From positions 46,030,331 to 46,094,330 of the forward strand of contig CM055099.1 in NCBI GenBank assembly GCA_029204225.1: a stretch of 64,000 nt of DNA, in the 5' to 3' direction. Each line of letters begins with the position of its first letter. Position 1 is the first letter of the stretch. This DNA is from Diphasiastrum complanatum. Its lineage: Eukaryota; Streptophyta; Lycopodiopsida; Lycopodiales; Lycopodiaceae. Made by a program: the position numbers and the translations under genes. The notes below the pieces were generated by a model. That model worked only from the letters and a program-made list of their open reading frames with translations, was not told the origin of the DNA and did not search any database. This document shows, one piece after another, positions 1 through 11,460 of the stretch.

Positions 1-208
1 ATGGAATATCAAACTAGTTAGTTGATAGTTGATAGTTGCTATTTGTTGTAAAGTCACTAGCTATAATAGAGCTAGTGATAGATAATGCTTCTTGGTTTGA
101 TATATAGTGCTAGTGATAGATAATGCTTCTTGGTTTCCAAGGGGAGGCTCGAACCTGGGACCAAAGAAACTTTGGATGCCAAGCTAACCAGTTGAGCCAA
201 CCCCGTTG
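1..208 (-). repeat. tRNA-derived SINE-like repeat, minus strand
   Basis: Read on the minus strand from about 204 down to 141 the sequence resembles a tRNA: a box A-like TGGCTCAACTGG, a box B-like GGTTCGAGCC, a D-arm-like stretch, and GGGG/CCCC ends that could pair as part of an acceptor stem. The anticodon arm is irregular (six-base stem around three bases), so a working tRNA is unlikely. Downstream on the minus strand lies a 28-bp direct repeat (71-98 and 109-136, key word GCTAGTGATAGATAATGC). A tRNA-like head followed by a short unrelated body is the layout of a SINE; the left boundary is outside or at the window edge. Alternative: a tRNA pseudogene beside a simple duplication. Confidence 0.5.
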
Positions 209-1227
209 GGTAGTGGTGATAATGGAGGAAGTTGTGAAGCAACTATTCTTGCAATTGAGGCTCATTGAAGAAATGAAAGTGCTTGAGAACTTTGCGAAGT
301 GACATAATTACATTGACAAAAGAGAGTTAAGATGATAAATAATGGTGGAACACTATGATCCTAGCATTTCACAACAAGCTCTGCACATGAAGCCAAAAAT
401 CCATTAAACTTCTTACGAAAGCATCCATATGTTTCTAAAGCAAACGAGATGAATATTTCACCAAGTGATCATGATAATTTAGCTCTTTTTCTTTATTTGC
501 TTGAGAAGTAGTAGCCCCTTGCATGATGTATGAGTGACGAAGAATGTACTTTTGAGAAGGATAAGCAATAACAACATCTCCAAGATTGCAAATCCCTTCA
601 CGTAAAAGAATGAGATCTACACGTTGACCAGATGACTATGAATTGTAGCCTGACAAAATGTGTCTGCTCTCGGACAACGTGAAAGCTGTGAAGAATTGCC
701 AAAAATTGGCAAATCTAGCTTGATAAAAAACCATGCAGAATCATAGCCACGTGGGAATACACACTAGTGTAAGTTAGAACAAGTCTAAAGGGTTGGTCAT
801 GTCATTTTGGTATTGATTCCTAGATTATAGGACCTACACCTAAGTTTAAAGTGAAAAATTGACCAACCAGTCACATGTGTGGGGAACTTCTAAACCTGCA
901 TTTAATGCTTCAATGTTAGTTAGATCCATAAATCTGGATTCTATTGCATCTTGATGGTGTTTTTTGGTGCTAATCCTAGGAAAAGCGACCAAGATCAAGT
1001 GCCATTCATTAGATTTGACTTAGTATCATGGAACCTAATTAATCTGGGCTGAGAACAGGTACTCTTAAAGTGATATACAGGTCTTGTAAAACCATCAAGA
1101 GGTGTGAGTGAGACTTAGTCATGTTTTTGTCCAAAAATGGTGAAAATTGGTAGGATTTGATAAGTCTTTGATAGATTCTCATCTAATCTTCATTTCATCT
1201 TTGTGAGTGAGTGTAAGAACTGTGGAG
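209..1227. other. No gene seen; possible decayed Copia LTR at 700-1227
   Basis: No convincing coding frame. The stretch about 700-1227 lies upstream of a Copia gag (4651) with only the nested element 1228-4399 between, and contains words resembling the LTR at 61128-62279 (for example around 'cctagattataggacct'), so it may be the remnant 5' LTR and leader of that Copia element. A short inverted repeat (TTGCCA/TGGCAA) lies near 697-713. Boundaries are uncertain. Confidence 0.25.
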
Positions 1228-1232
1228 AGAAG

Positions 1233-1642
1233 AGTTACAAATAGTAAGCTCAACTGTGATTGTAGTTTACAGTTATGTACTGTTTCAGTTTGGTAGGCTT
1301 TAGTTAAGAAGCCAGCCCCGGGGGCTTGTCCCAGGCCAATAACGGGAGTTTACCTGTATATAGGCTAAAATGCCACGTAGAGACCAATAGTGAATTTTGT
1401 GCATTTATTGGTCTATGCCACGTGGCGTCCCCATGAAAAGGGGACCTTTACTTGTATATGTATCAGTCTCTTTGTAATAAAGATGCTTTTGCTTTGTGAG
1501 CTCTTTTGCTTTATGTGAGCTCCTCCGTCACTCTGTTACTTGTGGATGATGTTCATGGTTTCGATGGTTGGCAATCAGTCAGTGATTGCATCTCTAATCT
1601 GCACTCTCCACTAAATCAAAATTTTCGCATAGAATGTTAACT
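1233..1642 (+). repeat. 5' LTR of non-autonomous element copy 1
   Basis: 410 bp, starting AGTTAC and ending GTTAACT. It contains a perfect GCCACGTGGC palindrome (G-box core), a plausible TATA-like tract 'tgtatata' and an AATAAA-type signal in 'tgtaataaagatg'. About 22 bp near the 3' end (region of 1553-1576) are absent from the 3' LTR. Confidence 0.88.
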
Positions 1643-1655
1643 TGGTATCAGAGCC
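1643..1655 (+). promoter_or_regulatory. Primer-binding site, initiator tRNA-Met type
   Basis: TGGTATCAGAGCC directly abuts the LTR end. This is the usual minus-strand priming site of plant Copia elements, complementary to the 3' end of initiator tRNA-Met. Confidence 0.85.
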
Positions 1656-4005
1656 GATAGCCTGTGGAGGAACGTGCATGATCGAAGCTCTTGGAAGAGC
1701 AGTTCCATCGACGGTAGCATCAGAACCGAGCAACGGTAAGGACGCCCTACGAGGTACAGGATGGTCCGGGGTGATTGGTGATGCAAAGCCCTTTGATTCA
1801 GTGCATACGGAATAGATTCGTAGAATCAAAGTTAAAGAAATTTCATAGCAAGTAGGCTATGAGGCAGCTGACGAAAAAGAGCTCATAAAGGTATCAATTC
1901 TCAGTGAATTGTGGAGCAGTTTGTTGCAAACAAGAATTGGGACAGGTCGCTGGACAGCCCGAGTATCTGTAGTGATTCTATTTTCAGAAATCGGATGAAA
2001 AGCCGTTCCGAAATCTTGCAACAAAGCTGGTTTTTTGTTAGCTGGGGTTTACAGCCAAAAAGTGACGGGTTTTTGGCTGTAGGAGATCAATTTTGGATCT
2101 GTAAAAGCCTGGTGAGGTAGAAAGAGTGCCAAGAGGCATGCTCAGTCATAGAGAGGTGAAGGCACGACTTCCAGTCTTCTGGGGCAGCTATATTCATGGA
2201 CAGTTAGGGTTTAAAGATAGAAAATCTCTGATCTTCGTCTATAGGAGATGATTTTCTGATCTGTGAAGCTATGGAGTATAGCGTCAGAGCAGGCCAAACC
2301 TGCCTGCAGCTAGCCGTGGAAGGTCGTGGAAGGCTTGAGGAGTAGGATCAGACTGAGAGCGCGCATGTTTGTACCCCGATCCAACTCTCCATAGCAGAAA
2401 ACAAGAAGAAAATACACGGAGGAGATGGCCGCGACCAACAAGGTCTTGCGCGCGTCCAAATAGACTATTGCCTTAGTGTATATTGGTGGCCCGTGGACGC
2501 AAAGGGCTATTGGGCCTTCATTTTCAATAAAAATCTTCATATTGAAATGTGTGAATGGACCCGACTGGTGAATTTGGGATTGAAGGGCAGGAGCTCTTCG
2601 AGATGAAGAAATAGTTCATTTTTTGAACTCATTTTCTAAGGCCACTTTGGAAGGGCCTAACTTTGGCTAGAGGAGGGCTTATGGAATCAAACAAGGGCCA
2701 TTTTGGAGTCTGTAAAAGCCTGCACAAAGTTGACGGACAGAGTGACATCGTCAAGGGAGAAATGCATTTTGATGCATTCTTGACACCATTATATGGAGCG
2801 GGAGACGAGTGACCCAATGAGGTACGGTTTTCGCTATTTGGTGACCTATGTGCCAAATTAAGCCCAATTTTGTGCTGTAAATCTGTGGGGTAGATTAGGA
2901 AAAGGGCGTGTGCCTATAGCCAAGGAGCTGTAAAGTGGTTCTCAAGTAGTTTTGAAGAGCCTAAGCACAGTATATTGTGAGGGAGAGCGGAAAGGGCGAA
3001 ATTGCATTGGAGAAAGCTAGGAGATGCGGAAAACTTGCAATGAGGCGTCGTGAAACTCTTAATTGGCAGAAATTGAGAGAGGAAAACCAACCACAGGAGA
3101 GAGCCAGACATGGTTCCGCATTATGCTGACGGACATGGTGAAATAATTCATGTCTACTGATTCAACTTTCTGGAAGTTCGAACTAACCAGAGGACATCTC
3201 AGGAAAGATGCGTGGAGCTTTGGATGCATGATTGTTGTAGCAGTGGATCTACCTATGGCAAAGGTGTATGGCACAGGAGGATATTTTCTTCAACAAGCAG
3301 TGATCATCAGTTGATATGTTTGTCATTTGTGTTGGTTGCATGAATGTGATTGCTTGCATGTGACTTTGTCATGAGAGTCTTTTGTGACTAGACGTAGATC
3401 TAAGTTGGAGTTTGATTCGCTATGCATTTGCTACTGAAAGAAAAACAAAGTACTCATTTGATGCTCAGTGACTTGTTGACATGTCTACTAGCTGATTTTC
3501 TGGTGAGGGTATATTCTTAGTGGCAGTAAGATTTCCTCAGGTTGAGCCATAGTCGCTCATTGTTATCAGCGTTATGAGTTTGTCTTGTAAGCGTCTGATA
3601 GGATGTCAGCCTAGTAAGATGGAGGATGATAATCTCATGGTGGCAGTGAGGTTTCCTCAGTGTGAGTCTTGTGTCTCATGTGGTCCGCTTGTGTTTCAAG
3701 TTGGATGGTGAACAAGTCAAGTTCAGAGTGTGGCAGGCTCTTGTTGAGAGCATGGTGTTTGGTTGATACTTTGTGAGTCAAGTGCTTTGACTGTGTACTT
3801 GAGTGTCAGTCGAGTACAGGTAGCAGGAAAATTGCATATGATCTATACGGACACTCCATGACATGGCTACACATTTTTATTCTGATACTGTTATCACATT
3901 TGAGCTTAGATTTGATCTGATTTATTTATGCAAGCTTCAAATGTGATACTGTAATAAGTGTACAATTAGGTTGATACTTAAACCACACTTGAGCTTAAGA
4001 GAGGG

Positions 4006-4394
4006 AGTTAGAAATAGTAAGCTCAACTGTGATTGTAGTTTACAGTTATACACTATTTCAATTTGGTAGGCTTTAGTTAAGAAGCTAGCCCGGGGGGCTT
4101 GTCCCAGGCCAATAACGGGAGTTTACCTGTATATAGGCTAAAATGCCACGTAGAGACCAATAGTGAATTTTGGGCATTTATTAGGTCTATGCCACGTGGC
4201 ATCCCCATGAAAAGGGGACCTTTACTTGTATATGTATCAGTCTCTTTGTAATAAAGATGCTTTTGCTTTGTGAGCTCTTTTGCTTTATGTGAGCTCCTCC
4301 GTCACTCTGTTACTTGTGGATGATGTTCAGTCAGTGATTGCATCTCTAATCTGCACTCTCCACTAGATCAAAATTTCCGCATAGAATGTTAACT
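4006..4394 (+). repeat. 3' LTR of non-autonomous element copy 1
   Basis: 389 bp, AGTTAG to TTAACT, matching 1233-1642 apart from about 11 substitutions, a 1-bp insertion and the 22-bp gap. Preceded by the polypurine tract AAGAGAGGG; followed by the AGAAG target duplication. Confidence 0.88.
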
Positions 4395-4650
4395 AGAAGT
4401 CCATTTAAAGGGCTAAAACTCAAATTTGAGGTAATCAAGATAAGTGAAACCTTTCTGAGTTTCTAGGTTCAAATCAAAACCAATTTTCTTGAGGATTGTT
4501 TTGTAGAAATCTTGTTCTTCTGAATCAAGATCAAGGGGATCTTGCCACTTGTGTCTTTGTGAACATCAAGTGAGTTGTTAGTGAGGCAAATTTTGGAAAA
4601 GAGCTTAGGAAGGGCCAACAAGTACATCGTAAGTACAAGTCATTAGGGAG

Positions 4651-5569
4651 ATGGGAACCATTGGTGGATTTCTTCTTGGATCTAGTGAGAGGTTAAATTC
4701 TACAAACTACTCAACATGGAAAGTGAGGATGAAATCACTCTTAGTGATCCAAGACCTCTTTGATATTGTCCTAGAAGAAGAGGATGAGCCTCTTGGAGGA
4801 CAAGAATTGGTTAGATACATGAAGAAGGCAAGACTAGCACTTCATAGCATCAAAATGAATGTTAGTGATGACCTCTTGAAGGAGGTAGCCTCTTGCACAT
4901 CGGCCAAGTAAGCTTGGGATTCTTTAAAAGCTATATATGTATACAAAAACACTTCAAGAGTTCTTATGATAAGAAACCAAATCTTACAAAGCATGAGGAG
5001 AAGTGATGAAAGTGCACAAGTGTATGGGCTAAGGATCAAGTCTCTCAACAAAGAATTGGCCTCTATTGGTGAGAAGATCCTTGATATTGAGCTTGTACAA
5101 GTGATTCTCAATGGCTTAGGAGATGAGTTCTCAAATTTGGTTCAATGTTTTTCCATCCAAGACACTTTGCCATCTATTTGATAAGCTCCATAGTGTGCTT
5201 GTGGCTGAAGAGTGTAGGATGCTCCATGCAAAAGCAAGGATGAGTTCCTTATCATTGCAAGAAGGAGATGAGAGAGTAGATTTCTCATTCAAGGGAAAGA
5301 AGAAGACCAATGGATCCAAGAAGGATCGAGCAAAGGAGGCCAAGGAGGAGGATCAAGAATTAAGTTCAAGGGCAAAGGACAAGTCAAAGCTAAAATGCTT
5401 CTTTTGTGGAAAGAAGAGGCATTTTGCATCCGAATTCTACAAGAGGCAAAGAGCACAAAAGGAGGAGGACAAACATGGAAACCATGCACATGAAGATGAG
5501 GGGGGTGGAGGAGATGTATCTTTTATGGCATCTACATCCTCACCAACAAGCAATACCAATTCATGTTGG
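4651..5569 (+). pseudogene. Copia gag remnant (UBN2-type gag with zinc knuckle)
   Basis: The frame opens at an ATG preceded by a 250-bp leader. The N-terminus (MGTIGGFLLGSSERLN, then NYSTWKVRM) and the motifs ILNGLGDEFSNLV and LHSVLVAEE are those of plant Copia gag proteins, which form the particle and bind element RNA. It is close to the gag at 59377-60528. Damage: a TAA at about 4909 and a frame change near 5170-5185. The zinc knuckle reads CFFCGKKRHFASEF, so the last cysteine of CX2CX4HX4C is lost. The reading stops where protease would begin (about 5569), cut by the Gypsy element to the right. Its upstream leader is split by the element at 1228-4399. Confidence 0.85.
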
Positions 5570-5637
5570 AGGGTTTGCAGATCCCAAGGCAACCCTAACC
5601 CTAGTTAATAAGTGAGAGGGATTTGGCACCTTGTGTG

Positions 5638-6298
5638 TGTTAGTCCAATCCGATGATCACATAGAGATTTGATTAGTTACAAGTTAATAATAGGACTTTA
5701 GGCCTTTTTGCGAGACTTTTAATGTCGTAGGGCCTAAATGTCAAGTTAGTGAATAAAGTTGGGTTTCCCTCCGATTTGAATGGTTCTCACTCTTTTTTAA
5801 ATTTGAATAATTAGGGAAGTAGAAATGGACCAATAGGATTCAAAGGCCAGGGTCCTCCTCACTATTATAAAACGGGACCAACTCGAGTTTCCTACACATG
5901 TAGATATCTTCATTTCAAGAAAGCAGATTGGTTCTCTTGAGAAATGGATTTATGAATAACACTTTTCCTCCATCTCTCATGCTTTTATTGTGTTTTGCTA
6001 ATTGTTGGATCTGATTGTTATTGGGATTGCATGTTTTTATACTTTTTAAGAGAGAGAAAGGGAGAGGGAGAGAAAGAGTAAGCTATCTTCATTGTGGATC
6101 TAGTGTTAATGGAATAGTGTTAATGCTTAGGGTTAATGGATGATAGAGTTAGATGTGAATCTTCCATTCATGCTAAAATCTGAACTATGCTATCGCTCTC
6201 ATGGTAACAAATCTACGCGTGACAACTAACTTCATCTCCTTGATGCTAGATTGATTAGATCTTGGGTTGAGGATAGGCAAGGAGAGAAACCCACTACA
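5638..6298 (+). repeat. 5' LTR of Gypsy element A (left end approximate)
   Basis: The right end (CTACA, 6298) is fixed by the primer-binding site that follows. The left end is placed at a TGTTAG; it could lie up to 60 bp to the left. Body resembles the LTR at 54656-55179 (shared order: 'ccaataggat', TATA-like 'tataaaacgg' at about 5870, pyrimidine-rich and GA-rich tracts, then 'gaactatgctatc...ctctcat'). Confidence 0.6.
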
Positions 6299-6302
6299 AT
6301 TT

Positions 6303-6320
6303 TGGCACCGTTGTCGGGGA
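6303..6320 (+). promoter_or_regulatory. Primer-binding site, tRNA-Asp type
   Basis: TGGCACCGTTGTCGGGGA, two transitions away from the tRNA-Asp complementary site used by plant Tat/Athila-type Gypsy elements. It lies four bases after the LTR end. Confidence 0.75.
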
Positions 6321-7531
6321 GCTACGCCAATTTTTCAATTTGTAGCATATTTGTTGGATGGTTAGCTTGCATTAGACATCTTGTCGTGGTATGAATAGTG
6401 TGAAATATGCATTTAGGGTTAGTTTGGGAGTGATTTTGCCTGATTTGAGTGGATTTTCTTGTTTGAAATTTAATCTGATTGTGGAACAGAAAAAGCTATT
6501 CAGATCACCAATCTTAAGATCCATTTGGATCTGAGATATTGAAAAAAACAACAAAAATCGATTAAATTTGTTAGATGGTGGTCAAAAGAAGACAAAAATC
6601 GTTATCAGAGCTGATACTTTTTACCCTCTTTTAGAAAATGTTTGCTAAGTTGTAGGCACATTCAGTTTTGATCATAGAACCTTCAGTTCGAAGGGCGAAC
6701 AATACTTCCCAGCAAATTTTCAGAAACATCAGAAAGACCATCAAAAAACATAAAAAAATCACCAAAATCCTAAAATTACAAAAATGAACATTCGTCCGAT
6801 TCACTATGCATAGGTTTGATTCAGATCTATCTACTGCCAGATCGACGAAGAATTATATCAGAAATAGAAGGTTTCTCAAAGGATCAGTTGTCATATTGTC
6901 ATATTTTTGTCAAAAAAGTCTCTTTTTTGCAAAAATACCAGTATTACTCTTGATTCTTTGCCAGAACCTTCACTGAGTTTTCAGATCATTCTATTTATAG
7001 TAAATTACTATTTTTGAGTTCGGCGAACATTCATCCTATCCAGATATTTTATCCTCGCCAAACTATAGAAACTGTATTTTTGTGTGCCAGAAACCTTCGC
7101 CAGTTCTACCCTAGCTTTATATGTCTCAGATTTTGAGTCTGAGAGTTCGGCGAAGGTTATTTCCAAAGAATTTGATTAGAGAGTTTTATTTGTTTATTTA
7201 TTTTTTATTTTTTCCAAAAATAATCTTGTTGAACCTTCGTCGAGTGAATCTTCGCCTAGGGAACCTTCGCCAGTTCTATTTTTAGGTTCTAATATTTCAA
7301 ATCAAGTCCCTGTCAAATTTCGGGTCAAATCTAATACAGTCTAATTTTGTTTCTGAATTTTTTTTTTTTTTCATTTTTGAGAAGTATCCATTGGTTGAAT
7401 TTCGGACTTTTTTTCACGATATAGGAATTTGATTCTTGTCAAGTTGAAGAGATCTAGCAGATCTGATCTGAGATGGTTTTGATTAAAAATCTAGATCCAA
7501 TCTCATTGTTTGCTTGATTTAATCTGTAAAG
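6321..7531 (+). other. Gypsy A untranslated leader with alternating inverted motifs
   Basis: No coding frame. The AT-rich leader holds repeated copies of AACCTTCGCC (for example 7092-7101 and 7262-7271) and its exact reverse complement GGCGAAGGTT (7149-7158), with degenerate versions from about 6660 on. The pairs could fold into hairpins in the genomic RNA. The leader of Gypsy family B has the same plan with a different motif. Confidence 0.6.
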
Positions 7532-8520
7532 ATGGCTGCCCCTGGAGGTGCTCCTTAGGAAGTCAATCCAATCATTGTTAGAAGAGCAACCCATTTGGAT
7601 CTACCCAAATACAATGGATTAACAGATCCAGTTAGATTTCTTCAGATCTATTCTGAATCTTGTGAAGTCTATGGCGAAATTTTTCCCCAGGATAAACTTA
7701 AGCTTTTTCCTATGGCCTTAACAGACGCAGCACAAGATTGGTACTATAATCAAGATAAAACTGAGCGTACAGATTGGGAGACTGTTAAACGAGCCCTTAT
7801 CACATGGTTCAAATCTCGAAAGTTTATGGAAGACCCTTTCCTACTTTTAAGTAGAATTAAGATGGGAAAGCGGGAAATGGTTCGAGATCATATTAAACAG
7901 GTAAAACGCCTCAGATTTGAGTGCGAAGCTGAATTGATTAACGAAAATGCCATGATTATGTGATTTTTGTCAGGTTTACCTAAAAGGATCAGACGTGAGC
8001 TGAAACACTATAATGAGTATGCACTTTTGCAAAATGCTATGGATGATGCAATTCGGGAGGAGGATGAAGATTCAGATGATGAGCCGAATATCAGTATGTT
8101 GCCTTATACAGCAGACAGACCACTACAACATCCACCACTATTGCATCAACGAATGTCAACACTCATGCAAAAATGATGCTCAATGAGTTCGAGAAGCTCG
8201 GGAAGAACTAGCAGAAACAGATGGAAAAGTTGGAGTCGCAATTCGATGAGAAGATCAAAGCATTGAAAGATTTCCATGAATAAGCGAACAAGGAACCTGA
8301 GAAGTTTGCAAAGACTTTTCCAACCAGAGAAAATGTCTAGTGTTCTATTTGTATAAGAAATCACACAGTGAATAAGTGTCCTCAATTGAAAAAATGAATG
8401 GAAATCAATATATGCCATTTGTGTAATTCGCCTGATCATGAGACTGCTATTTGCAATTTCAATCCTTGGATAATTCAGCAATGGTATGCCCAGATGGGAT
8501 ATCGAGAATCACATTATGGA
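7532..8520 (+). pseudogene. Gypsy A gag (retrotransposon gag domain, two zinc knuckles)
   Basis: An ATG at 7532 opens the frame (MAAPGGAP), broken by TAG at 7556. The capsid-like gag domain follows: LPKYNGLTDPVRFLQIY, then AAQDWYYN and RALITWFKSRKF, typical of Ty3/Gypsy gag. A TGA at about 7961 replaces a tryptophan codon in IMWFLSGLP (TGG in the paralogue at 51,7xx). Further on are two knuckles, CSICIRNHTVNKC (CX2CX3HX4C) and CHLCNSPDHETAIC (CX2CX4HX4C), with more stops around 8176-8330. Product would coat and package the element RNA. Gypsy C carries a paralogue at 45276-52500. Confidence 0.85.
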
Positions 8521-8899
8521 GAAAATCCGACAGCTAGACCTTGACAATCTGCTCTTGGATACCCGGAACGGTTAGCCTTACCTGCCCCACCAAAGCACTC
8601 CGCTCCTCCTGCCAATTTGATGGAACCAGAACCTTACAAAAGTGCCGAGCAATGGAACTATGTTAATGATCAAGAAGGTGGATCTTCAGAACAATATGCT
8701 ATTTATGTTGCCTCGCAACAACAAGCATCTAGAAACTAGACCAGAGCACCACTTGGATGTTTCACATGTGGAGAAAATCCGAACTCAAGCTGAACCAGAA
8801 GTTCATTAGGAGCCACTTTTTTGTGTTGGATTTGAAGAATGTAATGAAGTACTCCATGTCAGAGCATCTTGGGAAAGTGAACAAAAAAATATTACCCTG

Positions 8900-9235
8900 C
8901 TGATACAACATAGACAATTTCCTAATGAAGCAGCTGTGATAGATGTCAGTTCGGGAGTTAACCTGATTTCTACAAAGTTATGTGCAAAATGGGGCCTCAC
9001 AAAGATAAAGCCTGTGACTTTTGCCATTAAGCTAGCTGATTCGTCCGTGAGGAATGGTTGAAGATATACATGTCAGAATTGTCGGAGTACAGTTTGTCAT
9101 TACTTTCGTAGTAATGGAATTACCAGAAGCACCAAAAGTCTATCGAGTCCTATTGGGACGCCCATGGTTACGAGTTGCGCAAGTAATTCACAACCTGGGT
9201 ACCGGAAAAATCATTTTTGAAATCGTGAACGTGCA
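8900..9235 (+). pseudogene. Gypsy A aspartic protease remnant
   Basis: The active-site region reads AAVIDVSSGVNLIS, so the usual D-S/T-G triad is disturbed. After a frame change at about 9050 the domain continues VRIVGVQFVITFVV and YRVLLGRPWL; the ILG/LLGRPWL segment is the second hallmark of plant Gypsy proteases, which process the polyprotein. Lies between the gag knuckles and a long linker before RT. Confidence 0.75.
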
Positions 9236-9271
9236 GTCAAGGTTGATCCTGCAACTTGGACTATCAAACCA

Positions 9272-10112
9272 GTGGTTCAAAAAGAGGATGATGATTCATC
9301 AACAATGGATTATACTTGTGACCGACCAGAAAAAAATTTGGGAGTTTATTACGATTCTCAAACCGATACTGTCAACTGGAATGAAGCTCTTGCAACAATT
9401 GGCTGTACATCAGGATATATGTGTCAACAAGATAATCAGTCAGATTTGAGCAAAATTTCATTATTGGATCGAACCGTGGATACACCGATCACTTTTCTAT
9501 TGAATGTGCTGAATGTAGCTTGGATATCAACGGAACCTATACCAAATCCGATTGAAGATGAACTCATTCTTGTGAGCCATGCCTTGACTTATGATGACAA
9601 TGTAGAACTTACTGATGAGCAGATTCTAAATCATATGGATCCGACTAGATTTGGAGTGCATAATATTTCTGATGAACCAACAATAAAACTGCCAAAAGTA
9701 GTTATATTGAAGGAAGATAGGATCACAGGGTCATTGATGAAGAAACAAGCCAAGCAACATTATAATACAGTCCTAAAATGGGAAACCTCCTCAAAAGATT
9801 GATTCAAAGAATGTGCCACCCTTACTGGATAAAGACAAAGGAAAAGTTAAGGATGATTCTACAAGTCAGAGTTCTAGTAAGACATCATTGTCTAGGAAGT
9901 CTTCACCTTCGAAGAAGAGTTTATCTTCTCATAAGACATCACCTCCACGATCAATTCCTGCTAAGAAGGCTAAGCGAAGATCCAAGACAAGTCCTTTTGA
10001 CAAAGAACAAGTAGATGTAGTCCAACACGATATGCTCGAACATTTTAAACGTTATACATTGGATGATGTGGTTATCATGTTACCCAAAGCACTTCGTGAA
10101 CCCAAAGAATAG
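9272..10112 (+). pseudogene. Gypsy A protease-RT linker
   Basis: Two overlapping frames: 9272-9802 (acidic, 176 codons, contains DEQILNHMDPTRFGVH) and 9813-10112 (Ser/Lys-rich, SSSKTSLSRKSSPSKKS, then DMLEHFKRYTLDDVV). A frame change near 9800 separates them. Position between protease LLGRPWL and RT identifies it as polyprotein linker; no enzyme motif seen. The basic Ser/Lys stretch might bind nucleic acid, which is inference only. Confidence 0.55.
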
Positions 10113-10289
10113 GTGCCACAATTGAAAGATGCTTACGATGGCCCAGCTACACAAGTTATGAATCTTGCTGAACTAGGAGGACCAGAAAAGATTGTACAAG
10201 TTGGATCACAACTTAATTCTGAATAGTTTCAAGCACTTCGAACGTTACTTATTAAGTATCAAGATTGCTTTGCATGGACTTATCAAGAT

Positions 10290-11460
10290 CTGAAGGGTGT
10301 TTGATGCGGTTCCAAAGGTTACAAAGTTCTATCGATGTAATCCTAATGTTGCAGATCTGATAAAGAAAGAGCTTCAGAGACTGCTTGATGTCGATTTCAT
10401 CTATGAGATCGAGCATACCGAATGGGTTTCACCGATTGCATTTTTTCTAAGAAGAATGAGAAATTGAAAATTTGTGTGAATCTCAAGGCTTTGAACAAAG
10501 TGACACGGAAGGATCACTTTCCGTTACCTTTTACTGAAAGAATTTTGGACCGCCTTGCTGGAGTGGAAGCTTATAGTTTTCTGGATGGATTTAGTGGTTA
10601 CAACTAGGTCAAGATTGCACCTACAGATCATCACAAAACAGCTTTTGCAACAGAATGGAGCACCTATGCTTACAAAGTAATGTCGTTTGGACTCTGTAAT
10701 GCACCAAGTTCGTTCCAAAGAGTAATACAATTTGCTTTTAAAGATTATCTATAGAAATTCCTTGAAATTTACTTGGATGACCTTGGAGTCCATAATAGCA
10801 CAAATATAGACCACTTGGATCAAATTTTGAAAGATGTCGCAAGTATCAAATTTTCCTAAATCTAGAAAAATGTCAGATATGGGTTTCCTATAGAGTTGTG
10901 CTTGGGCATGTGATATCGAGACATGGCATTGCCACAAACTATTCTAAAATCAAGATTATTGTGGAATTGCCACTGCCAACAACAATTCGTGAAGTTTATG
11001 TGTTTATGGGTCATGCGAACTACTATCGAATTCTTATTATCTTCTTTGCAGATTTAGCAAGACCTATATACAAACTGACTATTGTTCCTATTTGGACAAT
11101 AGAGGCATTAGAAGCCTTTGAAAAATTAAAAAAAATATTAATTTCAGCACCAATACTGCGTTCTCCAGATTGAACAATTGAGTTTCATGTTCACACTGAT
11201 GCCTCGAAATATGCAATTGGATTAGTTTTGACGTAGCCAGGTGACTATAAGAAGGACTATCCAATACGATTTGCAAGCAGACAGCTTATAGATTCGGAGA
11301 AGAACTATTCAACAACATAACGTGAAGCGTTAGTCATGATTTTTTTTGTACAAAAATTTCGTCATTCCCTCATGGACATTTTGCATTTTATACGAATCAC
11401 CAGCCGTTACTTTACTTGGTAAATGAGACGTGCAATACTGGGCGTATTGCAAGATGGTCA
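10290..11460 (+). pseudogene. Gypsy A reverse transcriptase and RNase H
   Basis: RT would copy element RNA into DNA. Motifs in order: LQRLLDVDFIYEIEHTEWVSPI, then CVNLKALNKVTRKDHFPLPF, SFLDGFSGYN, KVMSFGLCNAPSSFQRV and YLDDLGVHN (catalytic DD kept; YLDD where YMDD or YVDD is usual). Then LGHVISRHGI, GHANYYR, and the RNase H start FHVHTDASKYAIG and DYPIRFASRQL. Several stops (about 10303, 10605, 10753, 11172, 11236, 11319) and frame changes (about 10440 and 10850) kill it. The order gag-PR-RT-RH-INT is that of Ty3/Gypsy. Confidence 0.85.

Larger units (their letters stand above)
1228..4399 (+). mobile_element. Non-autonomous LTR element (LARD-like), copy 1, complete
   Basis: Two direct LTRs (1233-1642 and 4006-4394) flank about 2.4 kb with no Copia or Gypsy protein reading. 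The element is bounded by a perfect 5-bp target duplication AGAAG (1228-1232 and 4395-4399). The 5' LTR is followed at once by a primer-binding site TGGTATCAGAGCC (1643-1655, initiator tRNA-Met type) and the 3' LTR is preceded by a purine-rich tract ending at 4005. LTR ends are AGTTA...TAACT, not TG...CA. The last kilobase of the internal region (about 3300-3950) matches, diverged, the internal region of the minus-strand copies at 12455, 46476 and 56511, although its LTR is largely different from theirs. It sits in the leader of the Copia gag at 4651. By hand the LTRs differ at about 11 substitutions plus a 22-bp length difference, so insertion is fairly recent. Confidence 0.88.

Noticed and set aside
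141-204. Functional tRNA gene
   Set aside because: Anticodon arm and acceptor stem do not fold properly; SINE head is the better reading.
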